Positions 9,673 through 18,572 of a stretch of 64,000 nt of DNA are shown here, piece by piece. This stretch comes from Nostoc linckia FACHB-104 (GTDB taxonomy: Bacteria; Cyanobacteriota; Cyanobacteriia; Cyanobacteriales; Nostocaceae), in contig NZ_JACJQJ010000001.1 in assembly GCF_014696615.1 (NCBI RefSeq), positions 236,903 through 300,902 of the forward strand. Reading direction: 5' to 3'. The notes under the pieces were generated by a model. The model did no database searches. It saw only the letters and a program-made list of their open reading frames with translations, and was not told the DNA's origin. A program made the position numbers and the translations under genes. How positions within the stretch are numbered: the first letter of the stretch is position 1; the number at the start of each line of letters is the position of its first letter.

Positions 9673-10013
9673 TCTCAACTCTTAGTAAAAATATTTATAC
9701 TCAATCAAGCTACATATTAGTTAATTTCCTCTCAGTCACCCACGGTAAAAACCCACAATTAAAGAATAAAATATCTCTTTTCTAGCCTCTAGCCCCTATT
9801 TTTTAGGTTGACATATATGTGATAAATCACACAACGAATCCATAAAAATCTTTCCTAGCCCCCAGTCTCTAGTCCCTATTTTTAAGTTTTTATGGGAAAA
9901 GGGTAAAGGCTTTTCCCTTTACCCCTTTACCCTTTACCCTTTTGTCTTCTTCAGGTTGCTTATTAATAGTGGGTTTTTCATTTTGAATTTTGAATCAGCG
10001 AATTTTGCCTTAC
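9673..10013. other. Intergenic region with CCCTTTA-type repeats
   Basis: 341 bases between hpsJ and the last glycosyltransferase gene. It contains a CCCTTTACC-like degenerate tandem repeat near 9912-9943 and no coding frame that I can support. It may carry a separate promoter for the glycosyltransferase. Confidence 0.45.
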
Positions 10014-10856
10014 TTAACGAGGTGCAGGAGTTTTGCGTCCACTATTTTGGAAAGTTCCCATACCTTTTAATCCTGTCCAACCGATGATGATGTAACCAAT
10101 AGATAACAGCAAACTGCTAATACCAGTTCGGATTCCAGATTTCCAAGCATTGTCTTTAGCTTGTTTCTCGGCTTCTTCCTTACGCTGACGAACTAGGCTG
10201 AGTTGTTGGTTACGTTGCGCTTGAATATCTGTTTGTTCTTGAATAGCTTTGTCGAGTACTTTCGGATCTGCCTTAGCTTTCTTCAACAAATCTTTAACAG
10301 CTGCGGGAACTTGAGGGCTTTCCAGTGCTTGCTTATATTTTTGCTCGTCTTTAAGTATTTCAGTCAACTGAGCTTTGGTTTGATTTCGCAGTTGTTCTAG
10401 CTGTGCTTTTCCTTGCTCAGTATTCAGTTGTGCTTGCAATTGCGACAAGCGATTGTTGAGTTGATTTTCTGCCTGATCTGCATCTTGGTTAATTTGATTT
10501 ACGGCTTGAGTCTTCGCTTGATTCACATTATTGAGATGCAGGGGGAAAATTAACAAAAACATTAAGCCTAAGATACTTGATAGTACGAAAGCAGGAAATC
10601 TCAAATCGAGACTTGGTGCGCGATCGCTATCACCATCTGTCTCAATCCAATAAGCTGCAAACAATATCCCAAAACCTACCAATGGCACAATCCCCCGATC
10701 TACAAGGGCTGTAGCCAACGCGATTTGCCATGCGCGATCGGTTGGTTGGAAGGGTAACAACAGAATCGCAAAATCTAGCAAAAAGGACAAAATTAGGATA
10801 ATGCCCACCACCTTTAATGTCAGGGCAGTGTTCACGGTAGTAAAACGTTTCACCAT
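10014..10856 (-). CDS. hpsJ: Hormogonium polysaccharide protein HpsJ-like
   Basis: A 280-residue membrane protein with hydrophobic segments near residues 14-34, 50-66 and 86-104, a long Gln/Lys/Ala-rich coiled coil (about 110-240) and a last membrane segment (about 248-267). This order of membrane helices, coiled coil and final helix is that of HpsJ, a protein needed for hormogonium polysaccharide production and gliding in Nostoc punctiforme. It lies downstream of the pseudopilin and glycosyltransferase genes of the hps locus on the same strand. The coiled coil suggests an assembly or scaffold role; that is inference. Confidence 0.75.
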   Translation of the reverse strand: MVKRFTTVNTALTLKVVGIILILSFLLDFAILLLPFQPTDRAWQIALATALVDRGIVPLVGFGILFAAYWIETDGDSDRAPSLDLRFPAFVLSSILGLMFLLIFPLHLNNVNQAKTQAVNQINQDADQAENQLNNRLSQLQAQLNTEQGKAQLEQLRNQTKAQLTEILKDEQKYKQALESPQVPAAVKDLLKKAKADPKVLDKAIQEQTDIQAQRNQQLSLVRQRKEEAEKQAKDNAWKSGIRTGISSLLLSIGYIIIGWTGLKGMGTFQNSGRKTPAPR

Positions 10857-11208
10857 AGTTTTTTAGTCTTTGAGTAAATCAGAGTGATTGTCCTATATAA
10901 AGTTACTGGAATATTGTTCCCATAACCGTACTTGTTATAAGCCAATAAAAAGTAGATGTAACACAATTACATAATGTCGGTACTCAATGGCTGAAAAGCC
11001 TCGCGCCGCCATTAATTATCAATACTTACTAGTTTTGACCATTAACTAATTAACGCAAAATCTTACCCCTTATCAGGGATAAGCACAGAGATTCTCAGCC
11101 TCTTGCAATACAACTACACCAAAGTAGCACTTGTCATCATAAGTGTCCTCAGAAGTTACTTAGTGTTTTGCAACACTTTTAGTAAATTTCTCCATATTTC
11201 TTCACTCA
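10857..11208. other. 352-base gap upstream of hpsJ
   Basis: No gene visible. A small hairpin (AGTGTT-TTGC-AACACT, about 11162-11177) lies just after the TIGR04282 gene but lacks a U-tract on the minus strand, so it is a poor terminator. The gap is long enough to hold a separate promoter for hpsJ. Confidence 0.4.
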
Positions 11209-11886
11209 TCACTGAGTTTTGTCAGCAGCTTTTTTCGCAATAGTTTGTTCCCAAATTGGTAGATCCTCAGGACGGTCAACATCAGCCAAAGTAGGTAAGT
11301 AAGTGTGTGATAAATTAAGCTGCTGAGCAATGTCTACAGTTTGCTGGAATACTTGAGAAGTTCCCCAGTCTATATTGGCGAATAATTGCGGAATTGCTTG
11401 ATGCAACCCAATTAAGTAATATCCACCATCGATTGCGGGGCCTAGCACCAAGTCAAAATTATTTAGTTGCTCAAACGCCATTGCTAGCAATTGAGAATTT
11501 ACCCCAGGACAATCTATACCGATGATTATTACTTCTTGTTTACCAGATGCAACCGCATCCGCAAGCGATCGCATGATGCGATCGCCTAAATCTCCTTCAC
11601 CTTGAGGCTGGTAAACTAAATCAGACCCCAACCAATTTTGCATTAGTTGTAAATTTCCGCCTGCAAACCGCACTTCAAAAGAAATAGCAAGTATCTTTTG
11701 CAATGCTTGGACTTGCAATATTGTGTATTCAGTCATCTGCTTTTGCAGATTAGCAGCACCCAATTCACCTAAAGCAGGTATCAACCGGGTTTTAGTCTTC
11801 CCTGGTTCTGGATAACGAGTAAAAATAACTAGGTGCTGTTTCAGGTTGTTTAATAATTTCAGAACGGAATACCTTATGCGAATCAA
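11209..11886 (-). CDS. TIGR04282/DUF2064 family glycosyltransferase
   Basis: A 225-residue protein of the nucleotidyl/glycosyltransferase GT-A superfamily. It shows the FTRYPEPGKTKTRL N-terminal motif, GDLGDRI, the IIGIDCPGV aspartate motif and the LGPAIDGGYYLIGL segment that mark the DUF2064 (TIGR04282, 'arsenosugar-type') family. The frame opens with TTG at 11886; no ATG exists before the conserved region, so the start is uncertain. It lies between the fourth pseudopilin gene and hpsJ, which suggests a sugar-transfer or sugar-activation step in the hps pathway, but this family also appears in unrelated contexts. Confidence 0.8.
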   Translation of the reverse strand: MIRIRYSVLKLLNNLKQHLVIFTRYPEPGKTKTRLIPALGELGAANLQKQMTEYTILQVQALQKILAISFEVRFAGGNLQLMQNWLGSDLVYQPQGEGDLGDRIMRSLADAVASGKQEVIIIGIDCPGVNSQLLAMAFEQLNNFDLVLGPAIDGGYYLIGLHQAIPQLFANIDWGTSQVFQQTVDIAQQLNLSHTYLPTLADVDRPEDLPIWEQTIAKKAADKTQ

Positions 11887-12023
11887 CTAAAACGAGATTT
11901 ACCCAACTAGCATATCTATAATTTACTCAGTGATGGTTGCCAAAAGTCAATTTTCTTAGCCTTTAAACCCTGGGCAATGACAAATGACAGCCCTGACCAG
12001 TTATCTTCAATTGCATCTCCTAC

Positions 12024-12578
12024 TTAATAACAATACTTGTTACTTTGCGGTGTAGGCTGCTCTTTACTAGTGCGGATTGCGCCCAAAATTGTAGAAACAA
12101 TTACGCAACGTTTAGCTTTACCACCATATTTACTAGATAAAGTTATTCTTCCTAAAGGTGGTTGCTGGACGCTACCTGTGTGATCGAATTGAATTTGTCT
12201 AATTCCGTTTGACAAAGTTAAGGTTGTTTCTGTATCTAATACAACATTCGCATCCAAGTCATTCCAATTTGCACTAGCTGCACTAACAGTAGCAGGATGA
12301 ACCGCCCATTGCACAATACCGTTGTATTCTCGAAAGCTAGCATTCCAGGTCAACTTTTCCTTTTTGGCTTGGCTTTGCGCTTGGCGGAAGGCTTGGTAAA
12401 CTTGATTTTGGGAAGTATTAAGACGTTGAGTTTTGACGAAAGACACCCAAGTAGGAGCTGCGATCGCACTTAAAATACCTATTACTACAACGATTACCAA
12501 CGTCTCCATCAGCGTAAAGCCGCTATTAGAGCTATTTTTTACTGCATTTTTAATATTTGGTTTACAATCCACGAGCAA
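12024..12578 (-). CDS. Type IV pseudopilin, HpsH-like (GspH/FimT type)
   Basis: A 184-residue minor-pilin-like protein. It has a class III prepilin signal: Gly20 followed by FTLMETL with Glu25 at position +5, then a hydrophobic helix ending ILSAIAAPTW. The C-terminal domain is a GspH/FimT-like beta fold ending in KRCVI and LGAIRTSK. It is paralogous to the protein encoded at 16866-17501: both share ILSAIAAP and the CVI...T.LG..RT.K ending. It is expected to be processed by prepilin peptidase and to join a pseudopilus that exports polysaccharide. By position after the glycosyltransferases it corresponds to hpsH of N. punctiforme. The start is TTG at 12578 or GTG at 12572. Confidence 0.8.
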   Translation of the reverse strand: MLVDCKPNIKNAVKNSSNSGFTLMETLVIVVVIGILSAIAAPTWVSFVKTQRLNTSQNQVYQAFRQAQSQAKKEKLTWNASFREYNGIVQWAVHPATVSAASANWNDLDANVVLDTETTLTLSNGIRQIQFDHTGSVQQPPLGRITLSSKYGGKAKRCVIVSTILGAIRTSKEQPTPQSNKYCY

Positions 12579-12630
12579 TGCACCTAAAGTATTTATCTTT
12601 ATGTGTTATTAATGGTTTTATTTTTTTGTT

Positions 12631-13584
12631 TTATAAATTAACGCTGATTGTTCTATTCTTTAATAAAGCTGTTAGCCACTGGCTAGGTAAAACTATAACC
12701 ATCAATATTTTAATTAATAGCGTTAATGTAAAACGAAGATATTGTAATCGCTTAGGATTGTAGATAAAAAACTTCCACAAAAATTTAGCTCCGAGGAAAC
12801 TTTTATCTCGATTTAGAGGTGCTTGCAGAGATTTGCAGGTTAGATATTTATATAAGTTAAATATACTGTGCGATTTTAGGTCTCTGAGTGATTCAGGAGC
12901 CCGAGTAAATGCCCGTTCAATTACTTGTAAGCACGCATCTTCCATTTTCAAAAGATTAGCGGACATAGAAGTTCCAGAAACTCTATACAAAATTTGTGGA
13001 GATGATACCGCTACAAAAAGATAACGAGCTGCTAATCTCAACCATAAATCCCAATCTTCAGCAGATTTTAGTGAAGGATCAAAACCTCCTACTTCTACTA
13101 AAGCTTGTCTAGTAATTAAAGGATTAGAACCATTTTCTAAAAAATTACTTATTAATAGCTTTTCGTAAACATTGCCATTAAATGTTAAATGATTACCATG
13201 ACAAATAAAATTACCTTGCTGATCAATATAATCAGTCCAACTATAAGCAATATCTGCTGCAGGGTTATTTTCTAATATCTTGAGTTGACTATCTAATTTA
13301 TTGTTAGTCCAGAGATCATCAGCATCAATAAATGAAATATATTTACCTGCTGCATGAGATAATCCGCGATTACGACTTACAGGTAAACCTGCATTCGGAT
13401 AGGAAAATATCCGGATGCGATTGTCTGAAAAACTTTGGATTATTGTTAAAGTCTTATCTTGAGAACCATCATTAATTATAATTAGTTCAAAATCTGAGAA
13501 AGTTTGATTTAAAACAGATTCTATAGTTTGTTCAATTGTTGCTTCCCCATTATAAACAGGAATAACCACAGATATTAATGGCAT
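12631..13584 (-). CDS. Family 2 glycosyltransferase of the hps locus (paralogue B)
   Basis: A GT-A enzyme of about 317 residues. Conserved landmarks are SVVIPVYNG, INDGSQDKT, the FIDADDLW metal-binding motif and GGFDPSLKSAEDWDLW (acceptor/catalytic region). It is clearly paralogous along nearly its whole length to the neighbouring gene at 13608-14612, sharing NFLENGSNPLI and SPQILYR. The ATG at 13584 gives the usual MPLISVV start; two in-frame ATGs lie 6 and 12 bases upstream. It follows its paralogue by 23 bases and precedes the pseudopilin gene by 52, so it is almost certainly co-transcribed with them. The sugar is unknown. Confidence 0.85.
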   Translation of the reverse strand: MPLISVVIPVYNGEATIEQTIESVLNQTFSDFELIIINDGSQDKTLTIIQSFSDNRIRIFSYPNAGLPVSRNRGLSHAAGKYISFIDADDLWTNNKLDSQLKILENNPAADIAYSWTDYIDQQGNFICHGNHLTFNGNVYEKLLISNFLENGSNPLITRQALVEVGGFDPSLKSAEDWDLWLRLAARYLFVAVSSPQILYRVSGTSMSANLLKMEDACLQVIERAFTRAPESLRDLKSHSIFNLYKYLTCKSLQAPLNRDKSFLGAKFLWKFFIYNPKRLQYLRFTLTLLIKILMVIVLPSQWLTALLKNRTISVNL

Positions 13585-13607
13585 AAACATACACAATAAC
13601 GTAAACT

Positions 13608-14612
13608 CTAATTTTCTAATTTCATATATCCCAAAATTGTTACTATATTAAATAAATTGGGAAATTTTTGAAACAAAAATAATGCTTGTCTGCTAGGCAT
13701 TATAGTTGTGGTAATTAAATTTAAAAGTACCTTAATTAAGGTTGGACTTTTTAGCAAATATACATCATTGATAATAGCTTGCAAAAAAAATCTTAACGCA
13801 TTGATAGCGCGATTTTTTTCTGGTATGCCTTCTAAAGATTTGAATAGTAAATACTTGTATATATTGCCTAAACTATGTTTTTTTGAATATTGTATAGATT
13901 GAGGAGCTAGCTTAAAGGCTCTTTCTATTACTGCCAATGAAGCTTTTTCTAAACTTAGAACATTAGTAGACATTGAGTTGCCAGATATTCGATATAATAT
14001 TTGAGGCGATGGTACTGCTACAAAAGCATAATGGGCAGCTAACCTTAAATAAATATCCCAATCTTGTGCAGCATTTAAAGATTCATCAAAACCTCCAACT
14101 ACATTTAAAGTATCTCTTCTAATTAAAGGATTAGAACCATTTTCTAAAAAATTAATTAATAATAACTTTGCATAAACATTACCTGTTGCGCTAATATATG
14201 TCCCTCGCCGTAAAAATTGGCTTTTTTCATCAATACAATTTGTCCAACTATAGGCAACAGCAGCTTGAGGATTAGTTTGTAAAGCTTTAAATTGAGACTC
14301 TAATTTATCTGGTGTCCATAAATCATCGGCATCCAAAAAGCTAACAAATTCCCCAACTGCATTTTCTAAACCGCGATTTCGACTTTTTTGTGAACCAGAA
14401 TTTGGATACGAAAATACTTTAATACGAGGATGCTTAAATTCTAAAATAATATCTAAAGTTTTATCTTGTGAGCCATCATTTATAACAATCAATTCCCAAT
14501 CGGTAAAAGTTTGGTTTAAAACAGAATTAATGGTCTGTGCAATAGTATTTTCGCTGTTGTAAGCTGGTATAATTATAGAGATTTTAGGCGAGAAGTTAAT
14601 ATTGATATCCAT
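13608..14612 (-). CDS. Family 2 glycosyltransferase of the hps locus (paralogue A, hpsG position)
   Basis: A 334-residue GT-A enzyme. The nucleotide-binding N-terminus (ISIIIPAYNS, INDGSQDKT), the DADD metal motif at 94-97 and a GGFDESLNAAQDWD region are intact. The C-terminal ~90 residues are helical and hydrophobic, perhaps membrane-associating. It pairs with the next gene (12631-13584) as a tandem duplication. In N. punctiforme three glycosyltransferases (hpsE, F, G) follow hpsD; here there are four, this one third in order. Base composition is low-GC but not clearly different from its neighbours. Confidence 0.85.
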   Translation of the reverse strand: MDININFSPKISIIIPAYNSENTIAQTINSVLNQTFTDWELIVINDGSQDKTLDIILEFKHPRIKVFSYPNSGSQKSRNRGLENAVGEFVSFLDADDLWTPDKLESQFKALQTNPQAAVAYSWTNCIDEKSQFLRRGTYISATGNVYAKLLLINFLENGSNPLIRRDTLNVVGGFDESLNAAQDWDIYLRLAAHYAFVAVPSPQILYRISGNSMSTNVLSLEKASLAVIERAFKLAPQSIQYSKKHSLGNIYKYLLFKSLEGIPEKNRAINALRFFLQAIINDVYLLKSPTLIKVLLNLITTTIMPSRQALFLFQKFPNLFNIVTILGYMKLEN

Positions 14613-14644
14613 TTCAATAATTTAAACATAAAATAACGGTTTGA

Positions 14645-15598
14645 CTAATTAATATTCCTGGTAAGGTTAATAGCATAAAAGCGCTGTTTTAAGTAATAAA
14701 AAGGGCTAAAAAGCTGCCCTATAAAAAATGACATCTCACAAGCCAAGCCTAAATTAGTAAGAACTTGGTTACGATATTTCAGTAGATGAGAGATAATTCG
14801 TTTTAAACCTCCCAGAAAAATTTTCACTAATAGTAAAACTTTCTGCCAATCAGCTTTCACAGTCATTAAACGTATTTGGCAAGTAGATAAACCATAAATG
14901 CGAGCAATACTTACCAAATAACTTTTTTGCATCCGCCAAGCTGGAATAAGCTGCTGAATTTGCATTTGCGGGTTATACCAAATTTCCCAACCTGCCAAGT
15001 GCATATTGATAGAAATTTCATAATCTTCACAACCTCGCTGGGTATGGGTGACGCGACTGGGAACGCTTTCTAGCCATGCTTGCTTACGAACAACCAAGCC
15101 TGCACCTGGAGGCAATCTTAATTTAGCTACTTCAAATAGAGTTGCTGTATCAGCGTATTTCCTAATAGCGAGAAATGTTTTAGCAGGCTCAAAATTATCA
15201 GGAGGTGGTGTTTGGAAATAGCCTTGAATTTCTCCACCATAAGCACCCACTTTCTGATGTTCTCTACCAAATAGATAAGATTGATAAACCCAGTCGGGAG
15301 CAGCTAAGTTGTCATCATCTAAAAAGCCGACAAATTCCCCTTGGGCTTCCTTAATGGCCCGCCAACGGGCATAAGCCATTCCTTGTTTTTGCTCAAAAAA
15401 GTATTTTAATGGAACATGAACAGGCCAATTAGTGGCAAAATCTTTAACTACTTGAGAAGTATTATCGTGACTATTATTATCAATCACTATTACTTCCCAA
15501 GCGATGTTTTCTGGATTAACTTGTTTTTGCAGTCTTTCTAAAACTAAAGGCAAAGTTAATTCACCATTATAAGTAGGTATTGCTACTGTAAAATTCAT
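14645..15598 (-). CDS. HpsE-type family 2 glycosyltransferase (hpsF position)
   Basis: About 317 residues. Motifs in order are FTVAIPTYNG, VIDNNSHDNT, GFLDDDN (the DDD metal site), LPPGAGLVVR and CEDYEI. It is paralogous to the gene at 15626-16597, with the same FTVAIPTYNG start, DDDN motif and C-terminal SPFYL ending. The ATG at 15598 is chosen because AAGGA lies seven bases upstream; an in-frame ATG at 15616 would place that Shine-Dalgarno inside the gene. It is tightly linked to both neighbours. Probable role: sugar addition during hormogonium polysaccharide synthesis at the cytoplasmic membrane. Confidence 0.85.
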   Translation of the reverse strand: MNFTVAIPTYNGELTLPLVLERLQKQVNPENIAWEVIVIDNNSHDNTSQVVKDFATNWPVHVPLKYFFEQKQGMAYARWRAIKEAQGEFVGFLDDDNLAAPDWVYQSYLFGREHQKVGAYGGEIQGYFQTPPPDNFEPAKTFLAIRKYADTATLFEVAKLRLPPGAGLVVRKQAWLESVPSRVTHTQRGCEDYEISINMHLAGWEIWYNPQMQIQQLIPAWRMQKSYLVSIARIYGLSTCQIRLMTVKADWQKVLLLVKIFLGGLKRIISHLLKYRNQVLTNLGLACEMSFFIGQLFSPFYYLKQRFYAINLTRNIN

Positions 15599-15625
15599 GA
15601 TGTAATCCTTTACCATTTAATTAAA

Positions 15626-16597
15626 TTAAGTCTTGGCTTTAGGAGCTAAATAGCCATGAGACCAAAGATAAAATGGGCTCATAAAACTACTCATAAATAG
15701 CTGCATTTCACAAGCTAAAACTAAACTATATTTAACACTTAGCCCATAGCGAAGCAAATGAAAAGTTATTTTTCTTAAATCATTGAGCGTGTAAATAAAT
15801 AAAGCTAAAGGTCTAGCGCCAGGTTCGATATTTATCATGCGTGTGACATAACGGCTAAGTCCAATACCGCGAAAGAATGGAATTAAATACTCTTTTTGTA
15901 AGCGCCATCTAGGAATTTTATGATAAATTTCCATTTCTGGGTTATACCAAATTTCCCAACCAGACTTTTGAATGTACGATAACATTTCTAAGTCTTCGCC
16001 TGTCAGCGTATTATTAGAGACTCTGCCAGTTAAAATCATCTCATTTGGCATACTGTCTAACCAGGCCTGACGACGAATAACTAATCCTGCAGATGGTGGC
16101 AGTAATTTTTTTTGAGGTGCGTAAAGTAAGGGTAAATCGCCTCTCTCTGTGATAGCTAAAAATGGAGCAAGTCGTTGGAAATTTGTTGGGGGTTCTACTT
16201 CCCAATCTGGATGAATTTGGCTAGCATAAGCTCCTGTATTGGGATGCTTTTGACCAAAAGCATAAGCAACTGACACCCAATTGGCAACAGGATAATTATC
16301 ATCATCAAGAAACCCAATCAGCTTACCTCTGGCTTCTGCAATAGCACGTTTCCTCGCATAAGCTGCGCCCTGCTTCTCTTCAAAGGAATATTTTAAGGGG
16401 TAAAGACATTGCCAAGAAGCTTGAAATTTTCTAACAACTTCTGCTGTATTATCTGTACTATTATTATCTACAACAATAATTTCCCAAGAAATTTTTTCGG
16501 TATAGAGTTGATTACGTAACCGTTCCAGGAGTTCCGGTAAACGACTTCCACCATTATAAGTAGGGATAGCTACAGTAAAGTCAATGCTTTTGCTCAT
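15626..16597 (-). CDS. hpsE: Hormogonium polysaccharide glycosyltransferase HpsE
   Basis: A 323-residue GT-A enzyme with DFTVAIPTYNGG at the start, VVDNNSTDNT, the GFLDDDN metal-binding motif (DDD at 98-100), LLPPSAGLVIR, the GEDLEM acidic motif and a hydrophobic C-terminus. It is the first glycosyltransferase after the pseudopilins, as hpsE is in N. punctiforme. A 268-base gap separates it from hpsD, so a second promoter for the glycosyltransferase block is likely there. The gene immediately downstream is a paralogue. HpsE is required for hormogonium polysaccharide and motility in N. punctiforme; the exact reaction is not established. Confidence 0.82.
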   Translation of the reverse strand: MSKSIDFTVAIPTYNGGSRLPELLERLRNQLYTEKISWEIIVVDNNSTDNTAEVVRKFQASWQCLYPLKYSFEEKQGAAYARKRAIAEARGKLIGFLDDDNYPVANWVSVAYAFGQKHPNTGAYASQIHPDWEVEPPTNFQRLAPFLAITERGDLPLLYAPQKKLLPPSAGLVIRRQAWLDSMPNEMILTGRVSNNTLTGEDLEMLSYIQKSGWEIWYNPEMEIYHKIPRWRLQKEYLIPFFRGIGLSRYVTRMINIEPGARPLALFIYTLNDLRKITFHLLRYGLSVKYSLVLACEMQLFMSSFMSPFYLWSHGYLAPKAKT

Positions 16598-16865
16598 CAG
16601 TAATTTCCCAGTAAATACTTAAAATAATGTCGTTTTAAGAGTAGCGCACACCGAATTGATTTTTATATAAATGTCTGAAATATCCTAAGTTGTTTGTGTC
16701 CAAACTTAGATGATATCCACAGAACTAAGGGTGTTATCACCCACAAACTATAAACAGAAAAAAATAGCAAAGGTATATCTTTGCTATCTCTATTGTCATC
16801 TGTATGTTTTATGTTTACTTCCGTATTTATCGGGTTTTTTTAATATCGATTTGATTAAGCGAGTT

Positions 16866-17501
16866 TCAATTACATTGAGTATCTTTACCAGTTCGCATCC
16901 CTCCCAGTAGGGTTTCTAAAATGACGCATCTTTTTACACCACTGGAGTTTGGTAAGGTCACAACAACTTTTAAGCCAGTGTCAGCAGCACTACCATTAGT
17001 TTTAGGGGCTAAAATACCCATGTAGTCAAAAGTGATGCTTTTTGACGTAGTCAAATTAGTAAACACTACAGTGGTAGGGGACGAGATGGTATTTGCGTCA
17101 CTGAGATTTGTTCCCAGTTTTACTTGTCCTGGTTTAACTCCTACATCTCCTCCTAAATCCTGCCAGTTAGTTGGTGTAGTATCTGCGCGATGAATGGCTA
17201 TTTCTGGCAAGTTATTGTTTTGAAAGCTGACACTATAGTTACGTTTACTAATTTTTGCTTGTCGCTGAGCCTCTTGTAAAGCAGCTACAATTTTATCGCT
17301 AGCTTTATTTAGTCGCTGTCGATTTGTAAAAGCAAACCAGCTAGGAGCTGCGATCGCTGACAAAATTCCGATGATTAGTACTATGACTATGAGTTCCAGC
17401 ATAGTAAAGCCAGCCACTTGATTTGTAGCGAACAATCTCTGGGAAACAGGATTATTTCCCCCTCTTGGCAATAACTTCAAATTTAACTTGCTCATATTCA
17501 C
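16866..17501 (-). CDS. hpsD: Type IV pseudopilin HpsD-like (GspH/FimT type)
   Basis: A 211-residue pseudopilin with a long 31-residue leader ending in Gly31, followed by FTMLELIVIV with Glu36 at position +5 and a hydrophobic helix ending ILSAIAAPSW. The rest is a GspH-like beta domain ending RCVI and LGGMRTGKDTQC. Expected to be cleaved by PilD and built into the pseudopilus that drives polysaccharide secretion. It starts 36 bases after hpsC and ends before the 268-base gap ahead of hpsE. A second protein of the same subfamily is encoded at 12024-12578. Confidence 0.82.
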   Translation of the reverse strand: MNMSKLNLKLLPRGGNNPVSQRLFATNQVAGFTMLELIVIVLIIGILSAIAAPSWFAFTNRQRLNKASDKIVAALQEAQRQAKISKRNYSVSFQNNNLPEIAIHRADTTPTNWQDLGGDVGVKPGQVKLGTNLSDANTISSPTTVVFTNLTTSKSITFDYMGILAPKTNGSAADTGLKVVVTLPNSSGVKRCVILETLLGGMRTGKDTQCN

Positions 17502-17536
17502 CTGTCATTAATAAATGATTACTGTTATTGATAGAT

Positions 17537-18541
17537 TTACTTGGTGAATAAAAATCCTCGTCCTTGTACCCGCATATTTACGCCAGGAAAATAATTTTTC
17601 TTGCTAGCGTTGTAAGCAAAGTTTGTACTTTGTAGACGCGCAAGTGCATTGCCCCGTATAAATACTTGTGCTGTTGTATTCGCTCTATCTACACAAGCAT
17701 AAAAGCTTGTCATCTTACCCGTATCTAGAGTATCGAAACTCGCTGGCGGTACCTTTGTCCCAGTGGAGCAGGTTGCAGATGGTGTTCCAGTAGTAGTTTG
17801 ATCTATGTAGTCTAGTAATACTAAAGGATCATTTGCATAACTTACAGGTGTATTCTGTGTATTTTTAGTGCCATCTGCATTTGTTGTTGTTGTTGTATAA
17901 GAACTTAGTCTTGTCCAGTTATTCATTTTTTGCTCGATGGTACCAGCTCCATCAAAGTTAAATGGGGCAAAACCTGAGCTAGGGCAATAACTACTACTCA
18001 CATATTTGCCACTATATCCATTACAAGTAACGGCACTAGCATCAGTACTTAGCACCCCATCTCTAATTTGCCACCTAGCAATACGAGCAGCCTTAGACCA
18101 AGGCGCGTCATTGTTTTTAATTAAGAAGTAGGCAACTAATGAGTAAACAAAAGTATCATCTTTGTTGGTATCTGCTGCTGTAAGTGCTTGCCCGATAAAC
18201 TCTCGTTTCCAAAAAACTAAAACAGGAACTCTATCTGTAGCAGAGGGACTCGGTAGCTGGGCTTTAATAGCATCAACACCTGTAGCATCGTAGATATATA
18301 CTGCCTGCTGTAAATCACGAGAAATATAATCGAGTGCAGTTTGAATTTCTTGTTCAGAAGTTGATTTTGCTTGCTCTTGGCGATCCGTGTTCAAGATGTT
18401 AACCATGAATCCCAGCAAAGGTGTGATGACAAGCACAGCTATGATCATGGCTACCAGCAGTTCAATGAGGGTAAAACCGCCTTCTGAAAGCAACTTATTC
18501 CGTTTAATCTGGATACCAAGCAGAAATTGGATGGGATTCAT
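17537..18541 (-). CDS. hpsC: Pseudopilin HpsC (GspJ/PilW type)
   Basis: A 334-residue protein with a prepilin leader ending GG22, then FTLIELLVAM with Glu27 at +5 and a hydrophobic helix. Downstream are the QTALDYISRDLQQAVYIYD segment, typical of GspJ/PilW-like minor pilins, and a large extracellular domain with several Cys. It is larger than standard GspJ (~200 residues), as HpsC proteins are. It lies between hpsB (31 bases upstream) and hpsD (35 bases downstream) in one operon. Its likely place is the tip or priming complex of the export pseudopilus. Confidence 0.85.
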   Translation of the reverse strand: MNPIQFLLGIQIKRNKLLSEGGFTLIELLVAMIIAVLVITPLLGFMVNILNTDRQEQAKSTSEQEIQTALDYISRDLQQAVYIYDATGVDAIKAQLPSPSATDRVPVLVFWKREFIGQALTAADTNKDDTFVYSLVAYFLIKNNDAPWSKAARIARWQIRDGVLSTDASAVTCNGYSGKYVSSSYCPSSGFAPFNFDGAGTIEQKMNNWTRLSSYTTTTTNADGTKNTQNTPVSYANDPLVLLDYIDQTTTGTPSATCSTGTKVPPASFDTLDTGKMTSFYACVDRANTTAQVFIRGNALARLQSTNFAYNASKKNYFPGVNMRVQGRGFLFTK

Positions 18542-18572
18542 GGTGAATATTCTCTATTCCAAACGTTGATGC

